Shown here: positions 8,396 through 17,613 of the stretch, in pieces
Position numbering within the stretch: position 1 is the stretch's first letter
Layout: every line of letters starts with the position of its first letter
From: Planctobacterium marinum
GTDB taxonomy: Bacteria; Pseudomonadota; Gammaproteobacteria; Enterobacterales; Alteromonadaceae
Reading direction: 5' to 3'
Length of the DNA stretch: 64,000 nucleotides
NCBI RefSeq assembly: GCF_036322805.1
Contig: NZ_AP027272.1
Span: 868,001-932,000 of the forward strand
Program-made: the position numbers and the translations under genes
Notes under the pieces: generated by a model
The model's database searches: none
What the model was told of the DNA's origin: nothing
What the model saw: the letters and a program-made list of their open reading frames with translations, nothing else

Positions 8396-8809
8396 ATGAC
8401 ATTTGACTCTGATTTTTTGCAAATGTTTTATGGGCTATTCAATTATTGGATAGTGGTAGCGTTGATGATGTGCGGTTTGTATGTGGTGATCACCGACGGC
8501 AATCTGATTAAGAAAGTGGTTGGGCTCACTATCCTGCAAACCTCGGTGTTTATTCTCTACATTAGTATGGCGAATATTGCCGGAGCAACCGCTCCGATTG
8601 AGGTACCTGAGGGAGCTGTATATTCTAATCCGCTTCCACATGTGCTTATTCTCACCGCAATCGTCGTGAGTATTTCTACCACGGCATTGGCCCTGGCGCT
8701 GATTGTTCGAATAAAGCGGGCCTATCACACAGTGGAAGAGGATGTTATTCAGCGCTGGGATGTGAAGAAATATCGCAATGAAAAACGCGGTAGGGGGCAT
8801 CATGAATAG
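8396..8809 (+). CDS. mnhC: Mrp/Mnh antiporter subunit C (NuoK-like)
   Basis: 137-aa protein homologous to the complex I subunit NuoK. It has three helices; the segment GLYVVITDGNLIKKVVGLTI matches the MnhC N-terminal part. A later stretch, NPLPHVLILTAIVVSISTTA, contains the highly conserved PxPxxLxLTAIVI-type motif of the family. It begins five bases after the mnhB stop and overlaps the start of the first MnhD-like gene by eight bases. Confidence 0.93.
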   Translation: MTFDSDFLQMFYGLFNYWIVVALMMCGLYVVITDGNLIKKVVGLTILQTSVFILYISMANIAGATAPIEVPEGAVYSNPLPHVLILTAIVVSISTTALALALIVRIKRAYHTVEEDVIQRWDVKKYRNEKRGRGHHE

Positions 8810-10292
8810 CGTGCACTTACCCATCTTGCAGGTGCTTGTGCCTTTATTGGCTGCGCCTCTGTGTCTGTTAATTAATCACAAGAAGCTGAACTGGATATTC
8901 ACCCTACTGGTCAGTGGCTTTTCCTTCTTTGTGGCAGTGCAACTGTTAATGACGGTGAGCAATTCTGGTCCCTTGTCTTATCACCTCGGTGGTTGGTTAC
9001 CGCCGTACGGCATAGAAATTCACATAGATCAGCTCAACGCCTTTGTAGCCATGATCATCACTGCTATCAGCACACTGGTATTATTGTCTGCCTACACCAG
9101 CCTGGAAGACAAAAACGACATAACCCAAGGCGTCAATACCTACTTTTATGTGGCTTATTTATTGTGTTTTGCTGGACTGCTGGGCATCCTGGTAACTGGC
9201 GATGCCTTTAACTTGTTCGTATTCCTGGAAATCTCATCGCTGGCCTCTTATGTGCTGATCGCATTGGGTAAAGACAAGCGCGCTTTATGGGCTTCCTTCC
9301 AATACCTGGTGATGGGGACCATAGGTGCCACCTTTATTTTGATTGGTATCGGCCTGCTTTACATGAAAACCGGCACGTTGAATATGGCCGATCTAGCCGC
9401 GCGATTACCCGAGATGGCGGATACCCGAACGGTATTTGTCGCCTTTTGCTTCTTTATTGTAGGGGTCTGTTTAAAGATGGCGGTATTCCCGCTGCATATG
9501 TGGCTACCTAATGCTTATGCCTTTGCACCGACAGTTGTTACGGCCTTTTTAGCGGCTTCGGCTACTAAAGTGGCGCTTTATGTTGTGGTGCGGTTCGTCT
9601 TTGTGGTGTTTGGCGTAGAGTTCTCCTTCACTATCGTGCCCTTACAAGCCGTATTTGTAACCTTAGGAGCACTCGGAGTGATAGTCGCATCGCTGGTGGC
9701 TATCAATCAGAAAAACATCAAGCGCATGTTGGCCTATTCCAGTGTCGCACAAATCGGATACATGGTACTGGGTTTAAGCATCGGTACGGCAACCGGGCTT
9801 ATGGCCAGTTTACTGCATCTGTTTAACCATGCCTTGATGAAAGGCGCATTGTTTCTCGCCTTGGGCGCGATTTTTTACCGTGTCGGCGGTGTGAGTCTTA
9901 AACATCTGCAAGGCATTGGTAAAGAGATGCCCTTAACCATGGCCGCATTTGTTATCGGTGGCTTGAGCATCATCGGTATGCCCTTAACCGTAGGCTTTGT
10001 CAGTAAGTGGTATTTATTGCAGGCAGCCCTGGAACAAAGCTGGTACATGGTGTCGCTGATCATCCTGTTGGGCTCACTACTTTCTGTAATCTACATCTGG
10101 AAGGTGGTAGAAGCTGCTTATTTCAAACCCGCATTGGCGGATCGTAAACCTGTGACTGAGGCGCCTTTGAGTTTACTCATTCCCATCTGGATTTTGGTAC
10201 TGGCTAATCTTTATTTCGGTATCGATACCAATCTTTCCGTAACCACAACAGAGCAGGTAGCGCAGCAGCTTCTGCAAGGTGGTAAGCCATGA
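8802..10292 (+). CDS. mnhD: Mrp/Mnh antiporter subunit D, first antiporter-like subunit
   Basis: 496-aa membrane protein (about 14 helices) of the NuoL/M/N-MrpA/D family that forms a proton or Na+ channel. The key charged residues of the family are present: the Glu of VFLEISSLASY (helix 5), the Lys of CLKMAVFPLHMWLPNAY (helix 7) and the Lys of SATKVALY (helix 8). ATG 8802 is preferred over ATG 8778 because GGGGG (8793-8797) precedes it and the hydrophobic N-terminus then starts properly. It overlaps mnhC by eight bases. Of the three paralogues here this one, in the position of archaeal MbhH, is the best candidate for true MnhD. Confidence 0.92.
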   Translation: MNSVHLPILQVLVPLLAAPLCLLINHKKLNWIFTLLVSGFSFFVAVQLLMTVSNSGPLSYHLGGWLPPYGIEIHIDQLNAFVAMIITAISTLVLLSAYTSLEDKNDITQGVNTYFYVAYLLCFAGLLGILVTGDAFNLFVFLEISSLASYVLIALGKDKRALWASFQYLVMGTIGATFILIGIGLLYMKTGTLNMADLAARLPEMADTRTVFVAFCFFIVGVCLKMAVFPLHMWLPNAYAFAPTVVTAFLAASATKVALYVVVRFVFVVFGVEFSFTIVPLQAVFVTLGALGVIVASLVAINQKNIKRMLAYSSVAQIGYMVLGLSIGTATGLMASLLHLFNHALMKGALFLALGAIFYRVGGVSLKHLQGIGKEMPLTMAAFVIGGLSIIGMPLTVGFVSKWYLLQAALEQSWYMVSLIILLGSLLSVIYIWKVVEAAYFKPALADRKPVTEAPLSLLIPIWILVLANLYFGIDTNLSVTTTEQVAQQLLQGGKP

Positions 10293-11755
10293 GTACCACA
10301 AACTTATTGCTCACCACATTTGCCTTGCCGCTGATACTGATAGCGTTAATATTGCTGTTTCGCAAACAGCCCAATCTGCGGGAAGCCGCCAGCATTGGCG
10401 TTGGGATATTGGTGTTTGTTTGTAATCTGATGTTGTTACAACATTGGTTAACAACAGAAGAAATATCTTTCACTCTGTTTACCTTGTTTCCAGGTGTCAC
10501 TATCGCCTTTGACATAGAGCCGCTGGGGATGATCTTTGCACTGGTTGCCAGTGCCTTGTGGCCAGTCACTACGCTTTATGCATTGGGTTATATGCGTGCC
10601 CATCACGAACCCAGACAAACCCAGTTTTATTGCTTTTTTGCGCTGTCGATTTTTTCGGTAATGGGCATCGCTTTTGCGGGCAACCTGATGACCTTGTTTG
10701 TCTTTTATGAACTGCTTACTTTGGCCACTTTCCCGTTGGTGGCCCATGCCGGTACCAAAAAAGCCAAACGCGGGGCGAGAACTTATTTGGGTATCTTACT
10801 GTTTAGTTCCATTTTATTTTTCCTTTTGGCCGTTATCAGTACCTGGCATTTTACCGGCACCATGGATTTTAAACTTGGCGGTATCTTAGATGGCGTTAGT
10901 GATGGTGTTGTTTCGGTACTGCTTATTCTGTTTGTATTTGGGGTGGGCAAGGCCGCTATTATGCCTCTGCATGGCTGGCTACCTGCAGCAATGGTGGCCC
11001 CCACACCCGTAAGTGCTCTTTTACATGCCGTTGCGGTGGTAAAAGCCGGGGTATTCACCATCCTTAAGGTGATGGTGTATGTATTTGGTATCGAACGCCT
11101 GGCAACGATCCCCAGTGGTACTTTCTTGCTCTATCTTGCGGGCTTTTCTATCTTGTTTGCCTCGTTGGTTGCCATTCGCAAGCGCAACTTAAAAGCCCGT
11201 CTCGCCTGGTCAACTGTCAGCCAGTTGGGTTACATTACGATGGGGGCCTTGCTGGCCAGTCCGCTAGGTGTGGTAGGTAGCGCAATGCATATCACTATGC
11301 ATGCCTTTAGTAAAATCACCCTGTTTTTCTGTGCTGGTGCCATTATCGTGGCCGCTCACAAAACTGAAATTCCACAAATGCGAGGTTTAGGTAAGCAAAT
11401 GCCTATCACCATGCTGGCTTTTGGTATTGCCAGTTTGGGTATCATTGGCCTGCCACCTGCAGGTGGTACCTGGAGTAAATGGATGTTGTTGATGGGCACT
11501 GCAGAAACCGAACATTGGATCTTGATGTTAATTCTGATGGTGAGTTCCTTACTGAGCATTGGCTACTTACTGCCTGTAACCTTACGTGCTTTCTTCCCCG
11601 GTCCGGAAGGCCCGGCAGAGCCAGTGCATGCCAATGGCCGATTTGATCTGGCCCCGACGGCCTCATTAATCGCTATCGTTATTACAACGTTTGCCTGTCT
11701 TGCACTGTTTTTTTACGCCGATGCCATATATCAATTTGCAATGAGGGTGGTGTAG
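10289..11755 (+). CDS. Second antiporter-like subunit (NuoL/MrpA-D family)
   Basis: 488-aa polytopic membrane protein of the proton-antiporter family. Its ATG overlaps the preceding stop by four bases (ATGA), so it is translated with mnhD. The helix-5 Glu is in FVFYELLTLATFPLV and the helix-7 Lys in FGVGKAAIMPLHGWLPAAM; the later VKAGVF segment carries the helix-8 Lys. The channel residues therefore look intact. Relatives are often annotated 'monovalent cation/H+ antiporter subunit D family'. It lacks the MrpA C-terminal extension, so it is not a full MnhA. Confidence 0.88.
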   Translation: MSTTNLLLTTFALPLILIALILLFRKQPNLREAASIGVGILVFVCNLMLLQHWLTTEEISFTLFTLFPGVTIAFDIEPLGMIFALVASALWPVTTLYALGYMRAHHEPRQTQFYCFFALSIFSVMGIAFAGNLMTLFVFYELLTLATFPLVAHAGTKKAKRGARTYLGILLFSSILFFLLAVISTWHFTGTMDFKLGGILDGVSDGVVSVLLILFVFGVGKAAIMPLHGWLPAAMVAPTPVSALLHAVAVVKAGVFTILKVMVYVFGIERLATIPSGTFLLYLAGFSILFASLVAIRKRNLKARLAWSTVSQLGYITMGALLASPLGVVGSAMHITMHAFSKITLFFCAGAIIVAAHKTEIPQMRGLGKQMPITMLAFGIASLGIIGLPPAGGTWSKWMLLMGTAETEHWILMLILMVSSLLSIGYLLPVTLRAFFPGPEGPAEPVHANGRFDLAPTASLIAIVITTFACLALFFYADAIYQFAMRVV

Positions 11756-12049
11756 ATGAAAGAACCACAAAACTATATGCTCGACAACCCTGTCGTGATC
11801 AAACGTATCCTTTTGGTGTTCTACATTATCTGTGGTGTGCTGGTGGCACTGGACTTTATCCTGCACCGACACACCGAGCACCCTTGGGAGACCTTACCCG
11901 CCTTTTATCCTATTTACGGCTTTATTGGCTGTGTAGTGTTGGTACTTATCGCTAAGTGGATGCGCATAGTGGTAATGCGTGATGAAGAATATTACGAGCC
12001 ATTAGACGAGGCACAAGAAAAGGGAAGGGAAGAACATGTTGGGGAGTGA
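11756..12049 (+). CDS. Small two-helix membrane protein of the antiporter operon
   Basis: 97 aa, function not recognised. Two hydrophobic segments are visible (about residues 14-36 and 50-74), the first starting VIKRILLVFYIICGVLVALD, with a conserved-looking HRHTEHPWE loop between them and an acidic cytoplasmic tail. The start directly abuts the preceding stop, and the 3' end overlaps the next gene by 14 bp, so it is firmly embedded in the operon. It does not resemble MnhC, E, F or G. An assembly or anchoring role between the two neighbouring antiporter-like subunits is only a guess. Confidence 0.75.
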   Translation: MKEPQNYMLDNPVVIKRILLVFYIICGVLVALDFILHRHTEHPWETLPAFYPIYGFIGCVVLVLIAKWMRIVVMRDEEYYEPLDEAQEKGREEHVGE

Positions 12050-13730
12050 TTTAGCACCGTTCATCCCGTTTTATCTGGGAGCAATACTGGCCGCATTATT
12101 AAATGATAGGCTAAGATCCATCGTCACCCTTGTTGTGCCCCTTATTGGTTTGGCACTATTGTTAAATCTTTCTGATGGTGTACATTGGCAATGGGGCTTT
12201 TTTGGCTTGCAGCTCACGCCATTTGAAGTGGACAAGCTTAGCATTCTGTTCGGTATTATTTTCCATATCGCAGCCATCATTGCTGCGCTTTACGCCTGGC
12301 ATGTGAAAGACAAAATGCAGCAAATTGCCAGTATGCTTTATGCTGGTAGTGCCTTGGGAGCAGTATTTGCAGGTGATCTAATCACGGTGATCGTGTTTTG
12401 GGAAATGCTGGCTCTGACTTCAGTATTCTTGGTATGGGCGCGACGCTCTGAACGTGCTATCAGTTCCGGTTTCCGTTATCTGTACTTTCAAATTCTCTCT
12501 GGTCTGCTGCTTATCGCCGGTACGATTTTTTACATCAACCAGACTGGCTCGGTTGAGCTGGGCTTTATTGGCCTGGAAAGCATTGCCGGCTGGCTGATTT
12601 TGCTTGCTTTTGGTGTTAAGTGCGCCTTCCCGCTGTGTCATAACTGGCTTACCGATTCCTATGCCGAATCAACGGTAACGGGGACGGTGTTTTTAAGCGC
12701 TTTTACCACCAAAACCGCGGTTTACATGTTAGCCAGAACTTACCCGGGCACCGAGCTGTTGGTGTATGTGGGCGCTGCCATGACCTGTTTTCCTATCTTT
12801 TATGCGGTAATTGAAAACGACTTACGCCGGGTATTGGCCTACAGCATGATCAACCAGATAGGTTTTATGGTGTGTGGTATCGGGATCGGTACTGCGCTGG
12901 CCATCAATGGCGCAGTGGCTCACGCCTTTAACGATATTATCTTTAAAGGGTTGCTGTTTATGTCGGTGGGCGCGGTACTTTACATGACAGGCCGAAGTAA
13001 TGCCTCTGAACTGGGCGGTCTGTACAAAAGCATGCCCAAAACCACGATATTCTGTCTCATTGGCGCAGCGTCTATTTCGGCCTTCCCCCTATTTAGTGGC
13101 TTTGTTAGTAAGTCCATGGTGATGAGCGCTGTGCTCAAAGAGGGCTATGACTGGATTTGGCTGATGCTGTTGTTTGCCTCTGCCGGGGTATTCCACCACG
13201 CTGGTATCAAAATCCCTTATTTCGCCTTTTTTGCTCACGACAGTGGCATCCGAACTAAAGAAGCCCCGCTCAACATGCTTCTGGCGATGGGGGTTGCTGC
13301 CACTTTGTGTATTTTCATTGGGGTTTTCCCGGAAGTCTTGTACGGTCTATTGCCGTTCGCAACGGATTACACCGCTTACGATACGACTCACGTGTTGGCA
13401 CAAATGCAGATCCTGTTCTTTTCGGCTCTGGCCTTTGTATGGCTCAACCTGAAAGGCTACTACCCGCCAGAATTACGCTCAGTTAATCTGGATGCCGAGT
13501 GGTTGTATCGCCGCGTATTACCGGATGTATTGCGCAGCGGGCTTGCCGTATTCCGCAACATGGAAAGAGCTGCCTCACAATGGGTATCATTAGGGTTAAA
13601 TAGCTTTAGTCATGTGTTCCTGAATCGCAAAGGTGTATTTGGTAAGTTTTCCAAATCCAACCCCACCAGTACGATGGTTATGTGGGTAACCGTGTTCCTG
13701 GCGTCCTATTTGCTGTTTAGTTTTGTGTGA
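12036..13730 (+). CDS. Third antiporter-like subunit (NuoL/MrpA-D family)
   Basis: 564-aa polytopic membrane protein and last gene of the antiporter operon. The family residues are retained: Glu in VIVFWEMLALTSVFLVW, Lys in LAFGVKCAFPLCHNWLTDSY and Lys in FTTKTAVYMLA. It has an extra C-terminal part of about 90 residues ending in a further hydrophobic helix (MVMWVTVFLASYLLFSF). This is reminiscent of the lateral-helix region of NuoL-type proteins but is not the DUF4040 tail of MrpA. Annotations of relatives usually read 'Na(+)/H(+) antiporter subunit D'. Confidence 0.88.
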   Translation: MLGSDLAPFIPFYLGAILAALLNDRLRSIVTLVVPLIGLALLLNLSDGVHWQWGFFGLQLTPFEVDKLSILFGIIFHIAAIIAALYAWHVKDKMQQIASMLYAGSALGAVFAGDLITVIVFWEMLALTSVFLVWARRSERAISSGFRYLYFQILSGLLLIAGTIFYINQTGSVELGFIGLESIAGWLILLAFGVKCAFPLCHNWLTDSYAESTVTGTVFLSAFTTKTAVYMLARTYPGTELLVYVGAAMTCFPIFYAVIENDLRRVLAYSMINQIGFMVCGIGIGTALAINGAVAHAFNDIIFKGLLFMSVGAVLYMTGRSNASELGGLYKSMPKTTIFCLIGAASISAFPLFSGFVSKSMVMSAVLKEGYDWIWLMLLFASAGVFHHAGIKIPYFAFFAHDSGIRTKEAPLNMLLAMGVAATLCIFIGVFPEVLYGLLPFATDYTAYDTTHVLAQMQILFFSALAFVWLNLKGYYPPELRSVNLDAEWLYRRVLPDVLRSGLAVFRNMERAASQWVSLGLNSFSHVFLNRKGVFGKFSKSNPTSTMVMWVTVFLASYLLFSFV

Positions 13731-13750
13731 AGTCTGATTGATTGGTATTG

Positions 13751-13773
13751 ACCCTGGTGTAACTCCAGGGTTT
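13751..13773 (+). terminator. Possible weak terminator after the antiporter operon
   Basis: ACCCTGG and CCAGGGT (13751-13757 and 13765-13771) form a 7-bp stem with a 7-base loop, followed only by TT. It lies 20 bp after the operon stop. The T run is too short for a confident intrinsic terminator. Confidence 0.4.
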
Positions 13774-13860
13774 ATACTTCGTCTTATAGCGCTTTTGTTG
13801 GACCTCTCGGCTAAGAGCTACTCTGGCGCGAGACATGATATTTTGCTACTTTATTCTGCT

Positions 13861-14316
13861 ATGAAAAATCTTATCGCTAACATTGTTGTGTTGTTCGTGG
13901 TTGTCGTTGCTCTTTTGGGGCAGGCGATGGCGTACGCGACGATGTCATGTGGTATGACAATGCAAAAGACAGACATGACTTTGGCGAGTCATGCGGAGAT
14001 GAAGCACTCAAACATGATGCACTCGAATACTGAGCATTCTGCTATGAGCCACGCTGATATAAAACATGCCAGTGTGCATCACCATGAAATATCTCATGAG
14101 GAAATGCAGCATCACCATGCTCAAATGAGCAGCAGTGATGAACACTGCGCCTCTGAATGTGAATGCCCGGCGGGTACTTGTAACGGTTTCTCATGGCTTG
14201 CCGTTGAGCCGTTAGGCATGAGCAACAATGTACTGAACGCTACCATACAATCTTTTACTCAATCCCATTACAACCTGATTCAAACCTCCTTATATCGTCC
14301 CCCCATTTTTGCCTGA
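13861..14316 (+). CDS. His/Met-rich exported protein, probable periplasmic metal-binding protein
   Basis: 151 aa. A signal peptide covers about residues 1-24 (MKNLIANIVVLFVVVVALLG then QAMAYA). The mature N-terminal half is a low-complexity run rich in His and Met (for example EMKHSNMMHS, HHHEISHEEMQHHHAQM), followed by a Cys cluster CASECECPAGTC, and a C-terminus ending SLYRPPIFA. The composition and the position directly upstream of cusCBA-type genes argue for Cu(I)/Ag(I) binding in the periplasm. I chose ATG 13861 because the frame upstream (open to 13738) gives no signal peptide; the ribosome site is weak. I do not know a named family for it. Confidence 0.75.
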   Translation: MKNLIANIVVLFVVVVALLGQAMAYATMSCGMTMQKTDMTLASHAEMKHSNMMHSNTEHSAMSHADIKHASVHHHEISHEEMQHHHAQMSSSDEHCASECECPAGTCNGFSWLAVEPLGMSNNVLNATIQSFTQSHYNLIQTSLYRPPIFA

Positions 14317-14440
14317 CACAGGATTAGTGTGTCCAAAATACACTGAAGGAAACCACCGCGTTTCTCAAAATAAGCACTTATTTTCCGAATGAGTTCTTGA
14401 GAAAGTATTCGCATTACATTCCGGTAAACCGGAGGAAAAA

Positions 14441-15835
14441 ATGAATCGCAGTAAAATCAAAACCCGGATGCCATTGGCATCCATCGCTTGCCTGTTGTTG
14501 GCATACAATGTGTTTGCGCAACCAGCACCAGAGCTGAATCAGGCCATTACTTTGGAGCAAGCAATTGTCGTGGCAAATCAATCCGATCCCTGGCATCAGG
14601 AAAACGTGTTGCAGCAGCAAGCGGTGAAGTATCGCAGTGTGGCTGCCGGGCAATTACCTGATCCTAAACTTTCTGTAAGTATGATGAATTTGCCTCTGGA
14701 TTCCTGGGCAATCGATCAGGAGCCAATGACGCAACTTAAAGTGGCCATTGCACAGCAATTTCCTCGTGGCGAAACTCGTGAGCTTAAGCAGCAGAAATTG
14801 CAGATCGAAGCCGAACGTTTTCCGATACTACGGGAAAATCGCAAAGCGCAAGTTGCAGCCAAAATCTCCGAACTTTGGTTGCAAGCTTTTCAGGCGCAAA
14901 AAATCATTGAACTTATCGAAAATGACAGAGTACTGTTTGAGCAAATGTTGGATGTAGCGAAAGCGAACTATTCATCCACTTTGGGCAGAACTCGTCAGCA
15001 AGATGTGATTCGAGCGCAATTAGAATTGGCGCAACTGCAAGACTGGTTAACAGAACAAGCCATGCACAAAGAAGCGGCACTGGCAAAACTCAACGAGTGG
15101 TTGTATCCCTACCATGAGACCTCTGAGTTGCGGCTGTTGGACTTCAATAGAGCACCTGCATATAGGGTAACAACAGAGCTTCCGGCGCTGGAAGTAACCT
15201 ATGCAGGTATCCTGGTGACGTCACAAATGGATACTAATGCAATTGTAAACATACTTTTGCAACATCCAGCGATCAAAGCACTGGATATAAAATATCAATC
15301 AGCACAAAAATCAACAGATATCGCCCGCCAGGGTTACAAGCCTCAATGGGGCGTTAATGCCAGCTACGGTTATCGCGATGATGCCCCTGATGGCAGTAGT
15401 CGTACCGACTTTTTCTCTATCGGGGTGAGTTTGGACATCCCCCTGTTCACTGAACATAAACAAGCTCAGTTGGTTTCCGCCAGCGTTGCAGAAACCGAAG
15501 CGGTGAAAACGGAGAAGTTACTCATGGCAAAAAACATGTTGGGCCAGGTGCAAAGCCTGGCGAAAGAGCTGGCGCGTTATCAGCAGCGAGCTGACTTGTA
15601 TGAGACTCAGCTATTAGCTCAAAGTCGTGATCAAGCCTCTGCCGCACTGACTGCTTATACCCATGATGATGGCGATTTTTCGGAGGTGGTAAGAGCCAAA
15701 ATAGCAGAGTTAAATATGCGTATCGCCAAACTTAAAATTGATGTTGCCATCCAGAAAACCATCGCAAAACTCAATTACTTCCTGAATCAGTCAAACAGCA
15801 AATTTACTGCTGCACAGCAACAAGGAGAATACTGA
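14441..15835 (+). CDS. cusC: Outer membrane factor of a Cu/Ag efflux pump (CusC-like)
   Basis: 464-aa TolC-superfamily channel that links the RND pump to the outside. A signal peptide covers about residues 1-26 (ending NVFAQ), followed by two repeats of the outer membrane efflux protein domain with long helical stretches (KIIELIENDRVLFEQMLDVA) and a barrel strand FFSIGVSLDIPLFTEHKQAQ. ATG 14441 follows CCGGAGG (14429-14435). Its stop overlaps the cusB start by one base. No lipobox is seen, whereas E. coli CusC is a lipoprotein. The assignment to copper/silver rests on the adjoining CusB and CusA. Confidence 0.88.
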   Translation: MNRSKIKTRMPLASIACLLLAYNVFAQPAPELNQAITLEQAIVVANQSDPWHQENVLQQQAVKYRSVAAGQLPDPKLSVSMMNLPLDSWAIDQEPMTQLKVAIAQQFPRGETRELKQQKLQIEAERFPILRENRKAQVAAKISELWLQAFQAQKIIELIENDRVLFEQMLDVAKANYSSTLGRTRQQDVIRAQLELAQLQDWLTEQAMHKEAALAKLNEWLYPYHETSELRLLDFNRAPAYRVTTELPALEVTYAGILVTSQMDTNAIVNILLQHPAIKALDIKYQSAQKSTDIARQGYKPQWGVNASYGYRDDAPDGSSRTDFFSIGVSLDIPLFTEHKQAQLVSASVAETEAVKTEKLLMAKNMLGQVQSLAKELARYQQRADLYETQLLAQSRDQASAALTAYTHDDGDFSEVVRAKIAELNMRIAKLKIDVAIQKTIAKLNYFLNQSNSKFTAAQQQGEY

Positions 15836-17613
15836 TGAAACCCGCTGTAACGTTGTTCGCTACCTTAATTACCGGTGCACTTATCGGCGCGGGGGCAGTG
15901 AGTTTGCTGCAGACTCCCTCTTCGTCATCGGGAGCTGAAACCTCAAGCGAGAAACAACCCCTTTATTGGGTGGCACCGATGGACGCCAATTATCGTCGTG
16001 ATAAACCTGGTAAATCTCCGATGGGAATGGACCTGGTACCGGTTTATGAAGATGATGATGAGACGCTGTCTCCAGGAACGGTTAAAATTGCCCCGCATGT
16101 TGTCAATAATCTGGGGGTGCGCACTGCACCCGTACAACTGGCAGAACTGAACAATGCCATTAATACAGTCGGCTACGTGCAATACGATGAGGACAAATTG
16201 TTGCATATCCACCCCCGCGTTGAAGGTTGGATAGAAAAATTGTTCGTCAAAGCGGAGGGCGACCCGGTTAAAAAAGACGCGCCTTTGTATACCCTGTATT
16301 CCCCACAGTTAGTTAATGCTCAGGAAGAATTTGTTCTCGCCCTTAAGCGTAACGATAATGCTTTGATCGCAGCTGCAAGAGAGCGTTTGAAGGCTTTGCA
16401 ATTATCAAACGATTTCATCGGCAAACTGGAACAACAGCGTAAAGTGAGTCAGTCAGTGACTTTTTATGCGCCACAAAGCGGGGTTATTGACGCTCTGAAA
16501 ACCCGCGAGGGCTATTTCGTGCAACCCGGTAATACCTTGATGAGCATTGCGCAATTAGAGCAGGTTTGGGTGGAAGCCGAAGTGTTTGAACGTGACACCG
16601 CTGTTGTGGTTCAAGGGCAACCCGTGTCCATGACATTGGACTATTTACCCGGGAAAGTCTGGCAAGGAGAAGTGGATTACATCTATCCTACTTTAAATCC
16701 CAAAACCCGCACGTTGCGGGTACGCCTGACCTTCGATAATCCCGAGTTGCTGTTAAAGCCTAATATGTTTGCTCAGGTGGTGATACATGCACATGCACAA
16801 GCGCAAAGCGATGCTTTGCTGGTGCCCAAAGAATCCGTCATCAGAACCGGCAAACAAGACCGGGTGGTCCTGGCGTTAGGCGAAGGAAGATTTAAATCTG
16901 TTGCGGTCACCATTGGACGAGTAACGGCCAATCATATCGAAATCCTTGAAGGGTTAGAGCAATCCGACGAGGTGGTTACTTCAGCGCAGTTTTTGCTCGA
17001 TTCCGAATCCAGCAAACAATCTGACTTTAAACGCATGAACCATGATGAAGAGCCGGATTCGCTATGGATGGCAGGGAAAGTCAACGACGTCATGCCGGGG
17101 CACCGCATGGTGAATATCAGTCATGAACCTGCAGAGGCATGGGGATGGCCTGAAATGACCATGGATTTTACTGTTGCGCAGCAGGTGGATATCAATGAGC
17201 TTGAGGCCGGACAGTCGCTGCATTTTGAAGTAACCAAAACGACAGACGGCGTGTACCGAGTGACGGAGATTCATATTATGGACACCGGGCATAATATGGA
17301 CACCCAAGAGACTTATCCCACTGCAACGGTGCAAGGTCTGCTCAACAGTCTCTCCGTGGAAGATCGTGTGCTGAATATCAGTCGCGAGGCGATTGATAAA
17401 TGGCAGCGCCCTGCCGCCACTATGGATTTTCGAGTGGATGAAGACGTAGATATCACCAATCTTTTGCCGGGTATGTCCATCTTGTTCACTTTTGAAGTGC
17501 GAGAGGATTTGTATATCACGACTATTGAGGTTTTGGCGGGAGATTCATCCAATGGTGACAGTAGGCTCCAGAACCATTCGTCTCATGCAGTAAAGGGGGC
17601 AAATCGTGATTGA
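15835..17613 (+). CDS. cusB: Cu/Ag efflux periplasmic adaptor CusB with two C-terminal CusF-like domains
   Basis: 592 aa. In order: an N-terminal signal or anchor helix; a heavy-metal-binding domain with YWVAPMDANYRRDKPGKSPM near residue 45; the membrane-fusion core (HPRVEGWIEKLFVKAEGDPV, then YAPQSGVIDAL); and, after about residue 410, two CusF-like beta-barrels not present in E. coli CusB, where CusF is a separate chaperone. The first domain keeps the expected metal ligands His430, Trp438, Met441 and Met443. In the second the equivalent positions are Arg517, Arg525, Ala528 and Met530, so it should not bind copper the same way. It starts on the cusC stop and overlaps cusA by eight bases, indicating one operon. 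Confidence 0.92.
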   Translation: MKPAVTLFATLITGALIGAGAVSLLQTPSSSSGAETSSEKQPLYWVAPMDANYRRDKPGKSPMGMDLVPVYEDDDETLSPGTVKIAPHVVNNLGVRTAPVQLAELNNAINTVGYVQYDEDKLLHIHPRVEGWIEKLFVKAEGDPVKKDAPLYTLYSPQLVNAQEEFVLALKRNDNALIAAARERLKALQLSNDFIGKLEQQRKVSQSVTFYAPQSGVIDALKTREGYFVQPGNTLMSIAQLEQVWVEAEVFERDTAVVVQGQPVSMTLDYLPGKVWQGEVDYIYPTLNPKTRTLRVRLTFDNPELLLKPNMFAQVVIHAHAQAQSDALLVPKESVIRTGKQDRVVLALGEGRFKSVAVTIGRVTANHIEILEGLEQSDEVVTSAQFLLDSESSKQSDFKRMNHDEEPDSLWMAGKVNDVMPGHRMVNISHEPAEAWGWPEMTMDFTVAQQVDINELEAGQSLHFEVTKTTDGVYRVTEIHIMDTGHNMDTQETYPTATVQGLLNSLSVEDRVLNISREAIDKWQRPAATMDFRVDEDVDITNLLPGMSILFTFEVREDLYITTIEVLAGDSSNGDSRLQNHSSHAVKGANRD

